Positions 8,056 to 17,337 of a stretch of 22,824 bases of DNA are shown one piece after another; the first letter of the stretch is position 1, and each line of letters opens with the position of its first letter. The notes beneath the pieces were generated by a model that was not told where the DNA came from, did no database searches, and saw only the letters and a program-made list of their open reading frames with translations. Source of the DNA: Caryophanales bacterium UBA6331 (GTDB taxonomy: Bacteria > Bacillota_I > Bacilli_A > RF39 > UBA660). A program made the translations under genes and the position numbers. The stretch is taken from the NCBI GenBank assembly GCA_002438065.1, contig DJSP01000017.1, forward strand, positions 1 to 22,824, given 5' to 3'.

Positions 8056-9759
8056 ATAAATTAAATGAGGATTTGTTTTTGTACCACCTCTTCTTAGTAT
8101 TTTAGTATCGGCTTTTAAATATAAACTTGGATAAACATATAATGATCTGTTTTTTGATTCTTTCTGATTTATTTTCTTATTACTTTGATCTATATATAGT
8201 ACATTTTTAGCATTATTTTTGTTACTATAATGAGTTATTGTCCAATAGTTAATTTTGTTACTATTATTATATTTTTTAAAAAGCCAATTTTGGTCATAAC
8301 ATTTATTATCACTTAATTTCGAGTCCAAACAATTTGAAGCAGTTGAAGCATAACCATAATCACTAGGATAAATCAATCCGATTTTTCCTTCCCATGTTTC
8401 TGGATTATTTTTAGTACCGGTAAATCCTTCTATATTACGTTCAATTTTATATGAAGTTTTGTAATCGATTCCAACTCCGGTTATTCCACCTAGTTTCCAT
8501 ACAACATTTGCAATTAATAATTTATTTTCTTTTTGAAGGGAGCTATAATATTTACCGGTTGTGTCGTTTAAATATTTTTGTAAACTTGATTTAAGCCAAT
8601 TATTTTCATTATCAAAATCCCATGCATTACTAGAAAATGGCTCATCTCTAACTATTTTTACTAATTGTTGGTCTTTCTCATTTCCATTATCATCAACTGT
8701 TGTAACAGTAAATACTCCTATTATTCTCCACAACTCGTCACTATTACTAAATTCAATATAATTATTAGGATTTAGTCCAACATATCTTATATTTTTATCA
8801 TCTGTTGTATCAGTTACTAGTCCAATATCATCAGCATATGGATTAGAATCTGAATGATTTTTTGCTATAATATCTATTAAATATGTAGCAAGTTCAATTG
8901 GCCTTTCTGCTATACTAATATTTAAAATAACATCTTCATCTGGCATAGTAAACAATACTGTATTTGTTTCATTAGATTTAAGTGCTGTATCATTTAATCC
9001 TATACATTTATCACAAGAAACACTTTTAATTTCATATAAATAATCATTAAATTCTAATTCAATATGTATTTTTTTTTCTTCTGATTCGTTTTTTTCACCT
9101 GTTTGTCTAATTAATTCTAGTTCTTTATTTTTTAAATAGCCATCTTCATTAATAATAGTTATTTTATGAGAAACACTTACAGCATAATTAATATTTAAAT
9201 CACTTTTTATATTATCATTTTGAATTTCCATTGTAATTTTTAAACTATACCCTTTTCCTTGATTTTCATCGTAATTTACAAGTTCTATAGCAAAGTCATT
9301 TTTAGGAGGAATTGATATTTCTCTAACTGTTTGAGTTTCAATTACATTACCTTTTCCTCTTTTATATGCTAAAAAATGTTTGTCATCATTAGTATAATAC
9401 AAAATATATCCTTCATTATTCTTTACTTTTGAATCATCATAAGTTATTTTAAGACATTTTATATTTGTTGCTGTATTTGGAATTATATTATTTCTTGTAT
9501 TTTCAATATTAGTTAATTCACATTTTGTTGGTTTTTCTGGTAAATTAGTATTTTCATCTTTATCTAATCCAAAAGATTCTAAATCTTTTTCTACTTCTCT
9601 TGTAATAATTGTTGTTGTTATTAAAACGTCAGTTTTTTCATTTTGCCTATCATTTGCATTTTTAATTGTCATAATTATTTGAAATAAGAAAACCATTACA
9701 ATTGAAATTAATCCAATGCTTACTATTATTTCGACTAGTGTTAATCCTTTTTTATTCAT
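8038..9759 (-). CDS. Large pseudopilin-like surface protein
   Basis: The 573-aa protein begins with a type IV prepilin leader: MNKKG then LTLVEIIVSIGLISIVMVF. Cleavage is expected after G5, and E10 is the fifth residue of the mature chain, as in pilins and pseudopilins. The rest is far larger than normal minor pilins. Residues about 228-285 resemble a bacterial InlB-type B-repeat (FTMPDEDVILNISI). Residues about 290-573 form a domain with ELWRIIGVF, VKIVRDEP, NNWLKSSLQKYLN, VVWKLGGI and GKIGLIYPSDYGYAS, a pattern I associate with surface proteins of gut Firmicutes but cannot name. No prepilin peptidase or assembly ATPase is in the window. AGGAGG at 9769-9774 lies inside the end of the upstream SEDS gene and only three bases separate the two genes, so they are co-transcribed. 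Confidence 0.8.
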   Translation of the reverse strand: MNKKGLTLVEIIVSIGLISIVMVFLFQIIMTIKNANDRQNEKTDVLITTTIITREVEKDLESFGLDKDENTNLPEKPTKCELTNIENTRNNIIPNTATNIKCLKITYDDSKVKNNEGYILYYTNDDKHFLAYKRGKGNVIETQTVREISIPPKNDFAIELVNYDENQGKGYSLKITMEIQNDNIKSDLNINYAVSVSHKITIINEDGYLKNKELELIRQTGEKNESEEKKIHIELEFNDYLYEIKSVSCDKCIGLNDTALKSNETNTVLFTMPDEDVILNISIAERPIELATYLIDIIAKNHSDSNPYADDIGLVTDTTDDKNIRYVGLNPNNYIEFSNSDELWRIIGVFTVTTVDDNGNEKDQQLVKIVRDEPFSSNAWDFDNENNWLKSSLQKYLNDTTGKYYSSLQKENKLLIANVVWKLGGITGVGIDYKTSYKIERNIEGFTGTKNNPETWEGKIGLIYPSDYGYASTASNCLDSKLSDNKCYDQNWLFKKYNNSNKINYWTITHYSNKNNAKNVLYIDQSNKKINQKESKNRSLYVYPSLYLKADTKILRRGGTKTNPHLIYLEDNE

Positions 9760-9762
9760 AGT

Positions 9763-10917
9763 TTATATCCTCCTAAATGCTTGATTTTCTTTATTTATAT
9801 TAGTTTCAATTGCTATTCTTTCATTAACAAACATTAATAATAAAACATTCATTAAAAACGATCCACCATAAGATAAAAATGGTACAGGAACACCCGTAAG
9901 TGGTATTAATGCCAGAATTCCCAGTAAATTAATAGCTAAATGTATCGTTATATAACAATATGTTCCATACGCTATTATTGTTCCTCTAATCGTAGATGCT
10001 TCTTTCGATATTTTAAGTAATCTAAATAACAATAAAATATACATTAAAAATACAACTCCGGCTCCCAACACACCTATCTCTTCAACAATTATTGGAAATA
10101 TAAAATCTGTATGTGCTTCCGGTAAATATAAATATTTTTGGGTAGAATTTCCTAATCCCTTGCCAAACAATCCTCCATTAGAAATGGCAATAAATCCATT
10201 ACATACTTGATAACCAGTTTTTTCAGTATATCTAGTACAAGGATTTTTAAAATTTAAACGATCTATTTGTTCTTCGGTTAAAAGATTACCTGATAATGCA
10301 ACAAAAAGTACTAATAAAAAACATAATACTATTCCAGACTTCTTAAGTAAATTATATACTTTAGATTTAATAGGCATAAAAATAACCAATAATCCAAGTA
10401 TTCCTGCAACGATTATAGCAGTACCTAAATCTGGTTGAATAGCAACTAAACCAACTCCAATTACTCCAAGTGCAATAGGTATGTATATTTTATTAGAATT
10501 AAATTCTTTCTTTAATATTATTTTTTCATAAAAAATCCCAAAATAAAGTATTAAAGCAGTCTTTAAAAACTCACTTGGTTGAATAGTAATAGGTCCAATT
10601 TTAAACCATGATTTAGCACCATTTATAATGGAACCATAAGTAAATATTAATGCAAGCACTATTAAAATTATATAAAAATAAGCCTTAGATAAATATTTAT
10701 ATTTACTAGTAGGTATTCTAATAATAAAGAATAGGCCAATGATCCACATAGCAATTGAAATAAAAGCTTGTTTTTTAAAAAAATAAGCAGATTCTACTTT
10801 ATAATATAAAACAGCGGAAATTGAAGATGCACTAAAAACCATTACTAATCCAAAGATAGTAAAGATTAAAAGTAAAAGTAAAAGTTTTTTATCTAATTTA
10901 TTAAACAACTTTTTCAT
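9763..10917 (-). CDS. ftsW: SEDS-family peptidoglycan glycosyltransferase, FtsW type
   Basis: A 384-aa polytopic membrane enzyme that polymerises lipid II into glycan strands together with a class B penicillin-binding protein. Family motifs are clear: IQPSEFLK (112-119), AIQPDLGTA with the conserved Asp163, GLFGKGLGNSTQKYLYLPEAHTDFIF (250-274, split by no gap) and GVPVPFLSYGGS (342-353). The PEAHTDF form points to FtsW/SpoVE rather than RodA. Oddly, the outer loop before GYQ carries a cysteine pair (C227 in NPCTRY and C239 in YQVCNG) where most homologues have no cysteines; they could form a disulfide. A terminator separates it from smc, so it needs its own promoter; TATTAT on the minus strand near 10930-10940 is a weak candidate. 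The ribosome site AGGTG is four bases from the ATG. It runs into the pilin-like gene. Confidence 0.93.
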   Translation of the reverse strand: MKKLFNKLDKKLLLLLLIFTIFGLVMVFSASSISAVLYYKVESAYFFKKQAFISIAMWIIGLFFIIRIPTSKYKYLSKAYFYIILIVLALIFTYGSIINGAKSWFKIGPITIQPSEFLKTALILYFGIFYEKIILKKEFNSNKIYIPIALGVIGVGLVAIQPDLGTAIIVAGILGLLVIFMPIKSKVYNLLKKSGIVLCFLLVLFVALSGNLLTEEQIDRLNFKNPCTRYTEKTGYQVCNGFIAISNGGLFGKGLGNSTQKYLYLPEAHTDFIFPIIVEEIGVLGAGVVFLMYILLLFRLLKISKEASTIRGTIIAYGTYCYITIHLAINLLGILALIPLTGVPVPFLSYGGSFLMNVLLLMFVNERIAIETNINKENQAFRRI

Positions 10918-10943
10918 CTAGCACCTACTATAATAATAGTATC

Positions 10944-10972
10944 ACAAAAAAACTTGTAAATAAATACAAGTT
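10944..10972 (-). terminator. Rho-independent terminator of rnc-smc
   Basis: On the minus strand AACTTGTA (10972-10965) pairs perfectly with TACAAGTT (10958-10951), with a six-base loop, followed by TTTTTG. It lies between the smc stop (11005) and the ftsW start, so the two genes belong to different transcription units. Confidence 0.8.
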
Positions 10973-11004
10973 AATTTAATTTATATATAAATTTACGACT
11001 AAAA

Positions 11005-13935
11005 TTAATCTAACTTTACACTAACTAACTTAGATACACCTGACTCTTGCATTGTTATTCCATATAAACATGATGCATATTCCATGGTTCTCTTTTTATG
11101 AGTAATAACAATAAATTGTGTTTTATTATTATATTCTTTTAAATAATTACCAAATATATCTACGTTTGCTTCATCTAAAGCTGCCTCTGCTTCATCTAAA
11201 ATGCAAAATGGAACAGTTCTAATATTTAAAGTTGCAAATAAGAGGGCAAGTGCTGTCATTGATGCTTCTCCACCTGATAATGTCTTTAAACTCTTAATTT
11301 CTTTTCCTGGAGGGCAAGCTTTAATTTCTAATCCACTAGTTAAGATATTATTTTCATCTAATAATACAAGTCTACCTTCTCCGCCTCTAAATAACTTTTT
11401 AAACACTTTACAGAACTCATTATTTAAAGCATTAAAAGTAGTAGTTAATCTATCTTTCATAGTTCCATCTAATTCATTAATAATTTCTAACAAATCATTA
11501 ATAGAACCAATTAAATCATCTTTTTGTTTAGTTAAAAAAACATATCTTGTATTAATACGATCAAATTCACTAATAGATCCAGTATTAACTTCACCTAAAG
11601 CCTTAATATCTCTCTTTAAATTATTAACTTTAATTCTAGCATCAGTTATATTCATGTCTAAATTATATTCTTTAGCTTTATCATAAGTCATACCATATTC
11701 TTCACTTAATCTAATTAAATAATTATCTAATTTATTTTCTTCTTTACTAATAGTTACTTCTAAAGTGCGAATTTCATTCATGATCTTGTTATATTCACTA
11801 TTTTGCTTTCGACTTTCAAGTTCTAATTCATTAACTTCACTTTGTAAATCATTTTTATTTAATTTAAGTTCATTAATATTTAGTTCTAACTTTTCTTTTT
11901 CGCCATTAACTTTATAGTATTCATTTAATATTTCTTGTAACTTACTAGATATGTCATTATTAAGTAGTCCCTCGTTACCATTAATCTCATTATTAACACT
12001 TATTAAATTATTATTAAGTGACTCTAATTCATTATTTTTTCTTAATAAATAATCTTTAGCACTATTAAGTTCATTATTAGCATCAAATACTTTTCTCTCT
12101 AAAATAGTTACATCTTTATCATGAGCATTTATTTCTTCTTCTTTTAATTTTATTTCATTAATTTTAGAATTTAATAATTTAATCTTATTTTCAAGTTCAA
12201 ACTTTTGACTCATCATACTTGTAACTGATTTATTAGTTCCACCTGTAATTGAACCACCTGCATTAATAATATCTCCATCTAGAGTAACAATCTTATACAT
12301 ATGATTAATTATTTTAGCAACATTAGTAGCGTTTGTTAAATTATCAACTACAATCACATTACCTAAAGCATTTAAAACAACATTACGATACTTAGGATCA
12401 AACTTACATAAATTAGATGCAATCCCTATAAAACAAGGAACAACTTCTAATTTCTTTAAAGATATGTCATCTATTTTTTTAGCTCTAATAACATTTAAAG
12501 GATAAAATGTTGCTCTTCCTAAATTATTTTGTCTTAAATAGTAAACTGCTTCTTTAGCACTTACCTCATTATCTGTAACAATAACATTAGCAGTAAAACC
12601 AAGAGCTATATCTATCGCTAAAGAATATTTTTCTTCAGTATCAATTAACTTACCAAGTATATCATGTATTCCCTTTAAACGATGATTATTTAAAATACTT
12701 TTAACTGCATAAGGAAGTTTACTATCATTTAAAGTACTATTTTCTAATATTTCAATTTGGCTCTTTAAATACATTTCATCTTTATTTAACTTACCTAAAT
12801 CACTAAGTAATAAATTCTTTTTAATATTTTCATTCTTATATTCCGTAACTAATTCATTATATTTTTTATCTAACAAACTCAAATTATTCCTTTTAAGTTC
12901 TATTTCTTCTTTTATTGCTTCTAAATCATTAGTTATTTTTAATTTAGTCTCCTTTAAATTTATAATATTAGCTTGCAACTTAGCATCATCTACTTCATAT
13001 TTTTCTCTTTCAATCATTATTTGTTTTTCACTTGCCAAGTTGGATAATTTTTTTGTTATCTTAAATAATTCATCACTTTTCTTACTTATTTCTTCTTCTA
13101 GTTTTAACATCTTCACTTTAAGTGAATCTATTTTTGCGCCATCAACTAAATTATTATTCTCATTTATCATTAAATCATTAGATAATTTATCTAACTCTTC
13201 TTTATGCTTCTTATAAGAATCATTTATATCATTAATATCTATAGCAAGAAGTGCGATTTCAGTACTTTCTAAATCTTTTTTATAATCTAAATATTTATGA
13301 GCAGTCTCTGCCTGTTCTCTTAAAGGCTCTAAATTAACACTTAATTCATCAATAATTAAATTAATCTTTTCAATATTATCATTAGTTTTATCCAATTTCC
13401 TTAAGGCATCTTCTTTTCTTTTTTTATACATTAAAACGCTTGCTGCTTCTTCTAAAATAACTCTTTTATCCTCAGGCTTCCCATCAATAATTTCTCCTAT
13501 TTTACCTTGGGAAATAATTGATAATGAATTAACATTAGTTCCTGAATCTAAAAATAAATTAGTTATATCTTTTAATCTACACGTAGAATTATTTATGTAA
13601 TACTCATTTTCTCCTGTAGAATATACAACTCTTTTTATCTCTATTTCGGTTAAATCACTTTTTAAATAATGATCTGAATTATCAAATGTAAGAGATACCC
13701 ATGCTCTAGTTAGTGGACTTCTTGACTTACTTCCATTAAAAATAAAATCAGAAGAATTATTTCCTCTAATATCTTTAAGTGATTGTTCTCCAAGTACCCA
13801 TTTAATTGCATCTACTATATTACTTTTTCCTGATCCATTAGGTCCAACTATTGCTGTTATCCCATCTTTTATATCGATAGTTACCTTATCAGCAAAGGAT
13901 TTAAATCCATGAATACTTATTCTTAATAATTTCAT
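11005..13935 (-). CDS. smc: Chromosome segregation protein Smc
   Basis: Smc forms the bacterial condensin ring with ScpA and ScpB and organises the chromosome. Motifs in order: N-terminal head with Walker A GPNGSGKS (31-38) in the typical TAIVGPNGSGKSNIVDAIKWV context (residues 27-47), first coiled coil about 165-400, hinge about 405-570 (GIHDILGKL, then GRATFYPL and INAGGSITGG), second coiled coil about 575-790, C-terminal head with signature LSGGE (886-890) and Walker B CILDEAEAALDE (911-922). At 976 aa it is about 200 residues shorter than B. subtilis Smc (1186), the loss lying in the two arms; Mollicutes Smc proteins have about the same short length. The ATG overlaps the rnc stop as ATGA (13932-13935), so translation is coupled. 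The head motifs are intact. Confidence 0.97.
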   Translation of the reverse strand: MKLLRISIHGFKSFADKVTIDIKDGITAIVGPNGSGKSNIVDAIKWVLGEQSLKDIRGNNSSDFIFNGSKSRSPLTRAWVSLTFDNSDHYLKSDLTEIEIKRVVYSTGENEYYINNSTCRLKDITNLFLDSGTNVNSLSIISQGKIGEIIDGKPEDKRVILEEAASVLMYKKRKEDALRKLDKTNDNIEKINLIIDELSVNLEPLREQAETAHKYLDYKKDLESTEIALLAIDINDINDSYKKHKEELDKLSNDLMINENNNLVDGAKIDSLKVKMLKLEEEISKKSDELFKITKKLSNLASEKQIMIEREKYEVDDAKLQANIINLKETKLKITNDLEAIKEEIELKRNNLSLLDKKYNELVTEYKNENIKKNLLLSDLGKLNKDEMYLKSQIEILENSTLNDSKLPYAVKSILNNHRLKGIHDILGKLIDTEEKYSLAIDIALGFTANVIVTDNEVSAKEAVYYLRQNNLGRATFYPLNVIRAKKIDDISLKKLEVVPCFIGIASNLCKFDPKYRNVVLNALGNVIVVDNLTNATNVAKIINHMYKIVTLDGDIINAGGSITGGTNKSVTSMMSQKFELENKIKLLNSKINEIKLKEEEINAHDKDVTILERKVFDANNELNSAKDYLLRKNNELESLNNNLISVNNEINGNEGLLNNDISSKLQEILNEYYKVNGEKEKLELNINELKLNKNDLQSEVNELELESRKQNSEYNKIMNEIRTLEVTISKEENKLDNYLIRLSEEYGMTYDKAKEYNLDMNITDARIKVNNLKRDIKALGEVNTGSISEFDRINTRYVFLTKQKDDLIGSINDLLEIINELDGTMKDRLTTTFNALNNEFCKVFKKLFRGGEGRLVLLDENNILTSGLEIKACPPGKEIKSLKTLSGGEASMTALALLFATLNIRTVPFCILDEAEAALDEANVDIFGNYLKEYNNKTQFIVITHKKRTMEYASCLYGITMQESGVSKLVSVKLD

Positions 13936-14582
13936 TTATTTCCACCACTACTTTTCTTGATTGCATCACGCGCTGCATTTTGTTCTGCTTCCTTTTTACT
14001 TTTACCTGTTCCTTTACCATAAAGCATTCCATCTACTCTAGCTTCTACTTCAAATGTTTTATCATGAGATGGACCATATTCATTTATAACAGTATATTCA
14101 ACACTTTTTTGATTAGTTTGAACTAACTCTTGTAAATAAGATTTATAATCACTTAAATATACGTTATTTTCTTCAATTTTAGGTATAATTATATCATAAA
14201 TAAACTCTTTAGCTTTAGATAACCCATTATTTAAATAAATACTAGCAATAACTGCTTCAAAAACATCAGCCACAATTGTTGCATTCACCTCGTTGTGCAT
14301 GCCATTACCAACTTTAATATACTCAGCTAAATTAATATCTTTAGCGTAAGCATCTAAGGCTTCCTCACAAACATACATAGATCTTTTCTTACTCATTTTT
14401 CCTTCAGCAAGCTTAGTATTCTTAAAAAAATAATCAGATATTATAAGTTCTAATACTGCATCTCCTAAGTATTCTAACCTCTCATAAGATTCGACATTAT
14501 GTTCATTAGCATAACTAGTATGAGTTAGTGCTGTTTGCAAATACTTATTATCCATTGTTAATCCATATTTTGTTAAATTCAT
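13932..14582 (-). CDS. rnc: Ribonuclease III
   Basis: RNase III cuts double-stranded RNA, including the rRNA precursor. At 216 aa it has the normal two-domain layout. The catalytic domain has the signature ERLEYLGDA (34-42) with acidic residues E37 and D41, and a second acidic pair D106 and E109 in VADVFEAVIAS. A double-stranded RNA-binding domain follows from about residue 140 (SYLQELVQ, GKGTGKSKKEAEQNAARDAI). All four metal-binding acids are present. AAGGTGAT is correctly spaced before the ATG. The gene is the first of the rnc-smc unit, the order found in B. subtilis, but ftsY does not follow smc here. Confidence 0.97.
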   Translation of the reverse strand: MNLTKYGLTMDNKYLQTALTHTSYANEHNVESYERLEYLGDAVLELIISDYFFKNTKLAEGKMSKKRSMYVCEEALDAYAKDINLAEYIKVGNGMHNEVNATIVADVFEAVIASIYLNNGLSKAKEFIYDIIIPKIEENNVYLSDYKSYLQELVQTNQKSVEYTVINEYGPSHDKTFEVEARVDGMLYGKGTGKSKKEAEQNAARDAIKKSSGGNK

Positions 14583-14608
14583 AAGTTTATCACCTTTATC
14601 CTGTAAAC

Positions 14609-14614
14609 ATTATA
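14609..14614 (-). promoter_or_regulatory. Candidate -10 box for rnc-smc
   Basis: TATAAT on the minus strand lies 26 bases before the rnc ATG, after the terminator of the upstream gene. TAGAAA, 17 bases further up, is a 4-of-6 match to the -35 consensus. Confidence 0.45.
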
Positions 14615-14648
14615 AACTATATTTAATTTATTTTCTAGATTTATAATA

Positions 14649-14680
14649 GAAAAAACTAATATTAAAGATCAATACTAGTT
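14649..14680 (-). terminator. Terminator of the HELSH-protein gene
   Basis: On the minus strand AACTAGTATT (14680-14671) pairs with AATATTAGTT (14663-14654) over ten bases with one G-U pair and a seven-base loop, then TTTT. The TAG stop (14675-14677) lies inside the stem. Runs of T follow on the plus strand too, so it could work in both directions. Confidence 0.75.
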
Positions 14681-17191
14681 TTTTTGTTTTCTTATATTAT
14701 AATCACCATTAAGTTCTTTTTGTTCATTCATATTTAAAGTATCATTTAAATAATTTGCAAATAAATTATTAAGTTCACTCGTACTAAATTTATAAGGAAG
14801 TTTATTTTCATCATATAAATCATAATATCTTAATATATCTAATAATGAAGTGATTTTAGCAAATCTGTTATCATTTTTACTAAATAGATAATAACGATTA
14901 TTATCTACTGTTAAATAAACATCTATTTCGTTAGTTTCATTATTTTCAGTACCTGAAATAAATATATCATTAAGCAAAATTTCATTACCATTATTATCTA
15001 ATATCGCAGTTGGTCTTTGCCTACAAATTATTTTATCATTCGATTCATTATAATGAATATAATTTTTATTTTTGATACCTAATTGTTCATCATCTAATGC
15101 AAATTTTTTTAAATAATTTTTATTAAATAAATCATTTAATTCAAGAGTGTTTTTATATTTCTCAATTTTTACATAATCACTAAGTCTTATTGGAACTTCA
15201 ACCGCTGGATTACCTTCTTGATACAATACTTTACCATCTTTTTTTGATATTAACTTAAATGAATTTGTTCCATCTTCATTAACTCCAATATTTAAAGTAT
15301 AATAGCCAGCATAATCATGAGCAACAGCATTACCATTTAATGTAATATCAACCATTCTATAATCATAAAATTGAACGTCACATTCTTTTTCAAAAAATTC
15401 ATCATTATACCAATTTAAATCATCTTTAGGATTGGTTAATAAATAATAGTTAAAAATAGATTGAATATTTCCGATCTTTACTGATAGTTCAATATCATTA
15501 ACATCTAATAAATTAATTTTACCATCTTTATCTAGAACTGCAACTCTTGTTTTTTGATTGTAAACACGATCTTTTTTGGGAACATCTACACTTAGATAAG
15601 CAGAACCATTTGATGTTACTACATATCCAGCAATATTTAAATTTTGATATTTTTGTGATTTACTTAAAAATTCTTGAACACTTTTGATATTTTCTTTAGG
15701 TATCCCATTAGTTAGCAAAAAGTTATTATATTTTTCTAATAATTCACAAAATGTTTTATTATAAGTTACATCATTTTCCATTAAAAATAGCTTTAATGGA
15801 TTATACTTATTGTCATTAAATATACTATCATTAATGTTTAAATGATTAAGAAATTCATCAAATAATTCTACCGAATTTTTATTAGATTTGTAATTATTTA
15901 TTAAATCATATATCTCATCTTTATCAAGAATATCTTGGTTATATCCAAGCTGTTTTAATAAATTATTATATTGCTTAATATAATTTGTTGCTACATCAGA
16001 ATAATTATCAACATCTATTAATTGCAAAAAGTTAATTAAGGGTTCATAAACATTTTTATATGAATCAATGTTATAAGTGCATAAATCAAATAAACAATCT
16101 AAAAATTCAGGAGACTCTTCTATTTTAATATTTTCACCAGTACTATTTTGAGTTTGACACATTGTATCGGAAAAATAAAATATGTAAGTTATATCTACTT
16201 CAGGATATTTGCTTTTAAGTAAATTATAAAGTTTGTTTATTCCTTCTTGTTCATAGTCATAATAACTGTAATCAACTAGCGTAAGTAAATAGTCTAATAT
16301 TTTTTCTTCTCTTTGATAAGTGTGTGTGTATAATGTTTCATTGTTTGAATCCTGAGTAGGTAAAATCATTCCTTTAATTACTTTATTGGTCATTGCTTCA
16401 TTAAAACTTTCGCCAATAGTTTCAGTACGAACATTACCAGATAAATTTATATGATGATACACATGTGATAGTTCGTGTAAAAGAGTTTCATCTGATTCAG
16501 CATATTCTTTTTTTATTTTAATATTATTAGAAAGAATATTATAACATCCCGCTAAGTGCTTATTAGTAACATTATCATCAAGTTCTTCAGACTTTAATGT
16601 TTTAATATTATCATAAAATATTCTATTATCCGTATTTGGATATTTATCCTTAATGTGTTTAGCTAACATAATAGCATGTTCTTTAACATAATCACTTAAA
16701 TTAGGGTTATTATTAATAGCATCTATAAGTTCCTCTTCAGAAACACTACTAGTTCCGAGATAATTATCTAATGTTCTAGCATCATCAAAATAACTGTTAT
16801 TATATTCAGGTGTAATTTCTAAATTTCCATTATTTATTCTAAGATTATAGGAAACATTAGACGTAATTGAACTAAGAGCAATCGCTCCAGTTAATATTAT
16901 GGAAAATAATCCGGTTTTTTCTATAACATATTCTTTAAAAGTTACAGTTTTTGGGTTATGCATAGATAAACGATCTCCTACACTGTAATAACAAATAAAT
17001 GGATCTCTTTCATTATACATTTTATGAAGTGCAATAAAATCATCGATATTTGGATATCTATATTTACCATCTTCTGATGATTCTAAAAATGTCTTTCTAC
17101 CATATTTATCAATAAATATTGTAAAAATTTTATTATTATAATGAATATTAAATAATTTTTTATAGGTGTTCTTTAGATTTATTTCGTCCAT
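14675..17191 (-). CDS. Putative membrane-anchored zinc metalloprotease (HELSH motif), unknown function
   Basis: I do not recognise this 838-aa protein as a whole. Residues 1-90 are soluble and presumably cytoplasmic. One hydrophobic segment lies at about 93-113 (TGLFSIILTGAIALSSI). The larger part then follows, probably outside the cell. Residues 236-243 read TLLHELSH, an HEXXH zinc motif (H239, E240, H243). About 20 residues later IGESFNEAMTNK offers E261 or E265 as a third ligand, the pattern of gluzincin-type peptidases. The remaining ~570 residues are rich in Asn, Asp, Tyr and Leu and show no motif I can name; some stretches (VAHDYAGYYTLNI, GKVLYQEG) look repeat-like. The ATG has GAGGGAGA upstream. 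It is divergent from yidD and ends in a clear terminator, so it is a single-gene unit. Protease activity is inference from the motif. Confidence 0.6.
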   Translation of the reverse strand: MDEINLKNTYKKLFNIHYNNKIFTIFIDKYGRKTFLESSEDGKYRYPNIDDFIALHKMYNERDPFICYYSVGDRLSMHNPKTVTFKEYVIEKTGLFSIILTGAIALSSITSNVSYNLRINNGNLEITPEYNNSYFDDARTLDNYLGTSSVSEEELIDAINNNPNLSDYVKEHAIMLAKHIKDKYPNTDNRIFYDNIKTLKSEELDDNVTNKHLAGCYNILSNNIKIKKEYAESDETLLHELSHVYHHINLSGNVRTETIGESFNEAMTNKVIKGMILPTQDSNNETLYTHTYQREEKILDYLLTLVDYSYYDYEQEGINKLYNLLKSKYPEVDITYIFYFSDTMCQTQNSTGENIKIEESPEFLDCLFDLCTYNIDSYKNVYEPLINFLQLIDVDNYSDVATNYIKQYNNLLKQLGYNQDILDKDEIYDLINNYKSNKNSVELFDEFLNHLNINDSIFNDNKYNPLKLFLMENDVTYNKTFCELLEKYNNFLLTNGIPKENIKSVQEFLSKSQKYQNLNIAGYVVTSNGSAYLSVDVPKKDRVYNQKTRVAVLDKDGKINLLDVNDIELSVKIGNIQSIFNYYLLTNPKDDLNWYNDEFFEKECDVQFYDYRMVDITLNGNAVAHDYAGYYTLNIGVNEDGTNSFKLISKKDGKVLYQEGNPAVEVPIRLSDYVKIEKYKNTLELNDLFNKNYLKKFALDDEQLGIKNKNYIHYNESNDKIICRQRPTAILDNNGNEILLNDIFISGTENNETNEIDVYLTVDNNRYYLFSKNDNRFAKITSLLDILRYYDLYDENKLPYKFSTSELNNLFANYLNDTLNMNEQKELNGDYNIRKQKN

Positions 17192-17325
17192 ATAGTTTTC
17201 TCCCTCTATTATCTTAAATTAAAGATATCATAATTTTAAAGATTTAGATAATAATTTAATTATATTTTTACATTAATTTACAATATACGTACATTTATTC
17301 TCTATTAAGTTTTTATTTTTTTTAT

Positions 17326-17331
17326 TATAAT
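17326..17331 (+). promoter_or_regulatory. -10 box of yidD, leaderless spacing
   Basis: A perfect TATAAT ends exactly six bases before the yidD ATG (17338), so transcription would start on the A of the ATG. No Shine-Dalgarno sequence is present between it and the ATG, and the -35 region is poor. Confidence 0.5.
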
Positions 17332-17337
17332 TATCTT

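Noticed and set aside
10978..10993. 16-base palindrome AATTTATATATAAATT after smc
   Set aside because: AT only and expected in such sequence; the true terminator with a GC-containing stem and T run lies just beyond.
11201..11686. 161-codon plus-strand open frame
   Set aside because: Antisense shadow of smc; composition is the reverse of conserved head and coil codons and there is no ribosome site.
17192..17337. Possible regulatory RNA in the spacer between the HELSH gene and yidD
   Set aside because: Only AT-rich sequence with weak -10-like boxes; no stable hairpin or known riboswitch pattern is visible.
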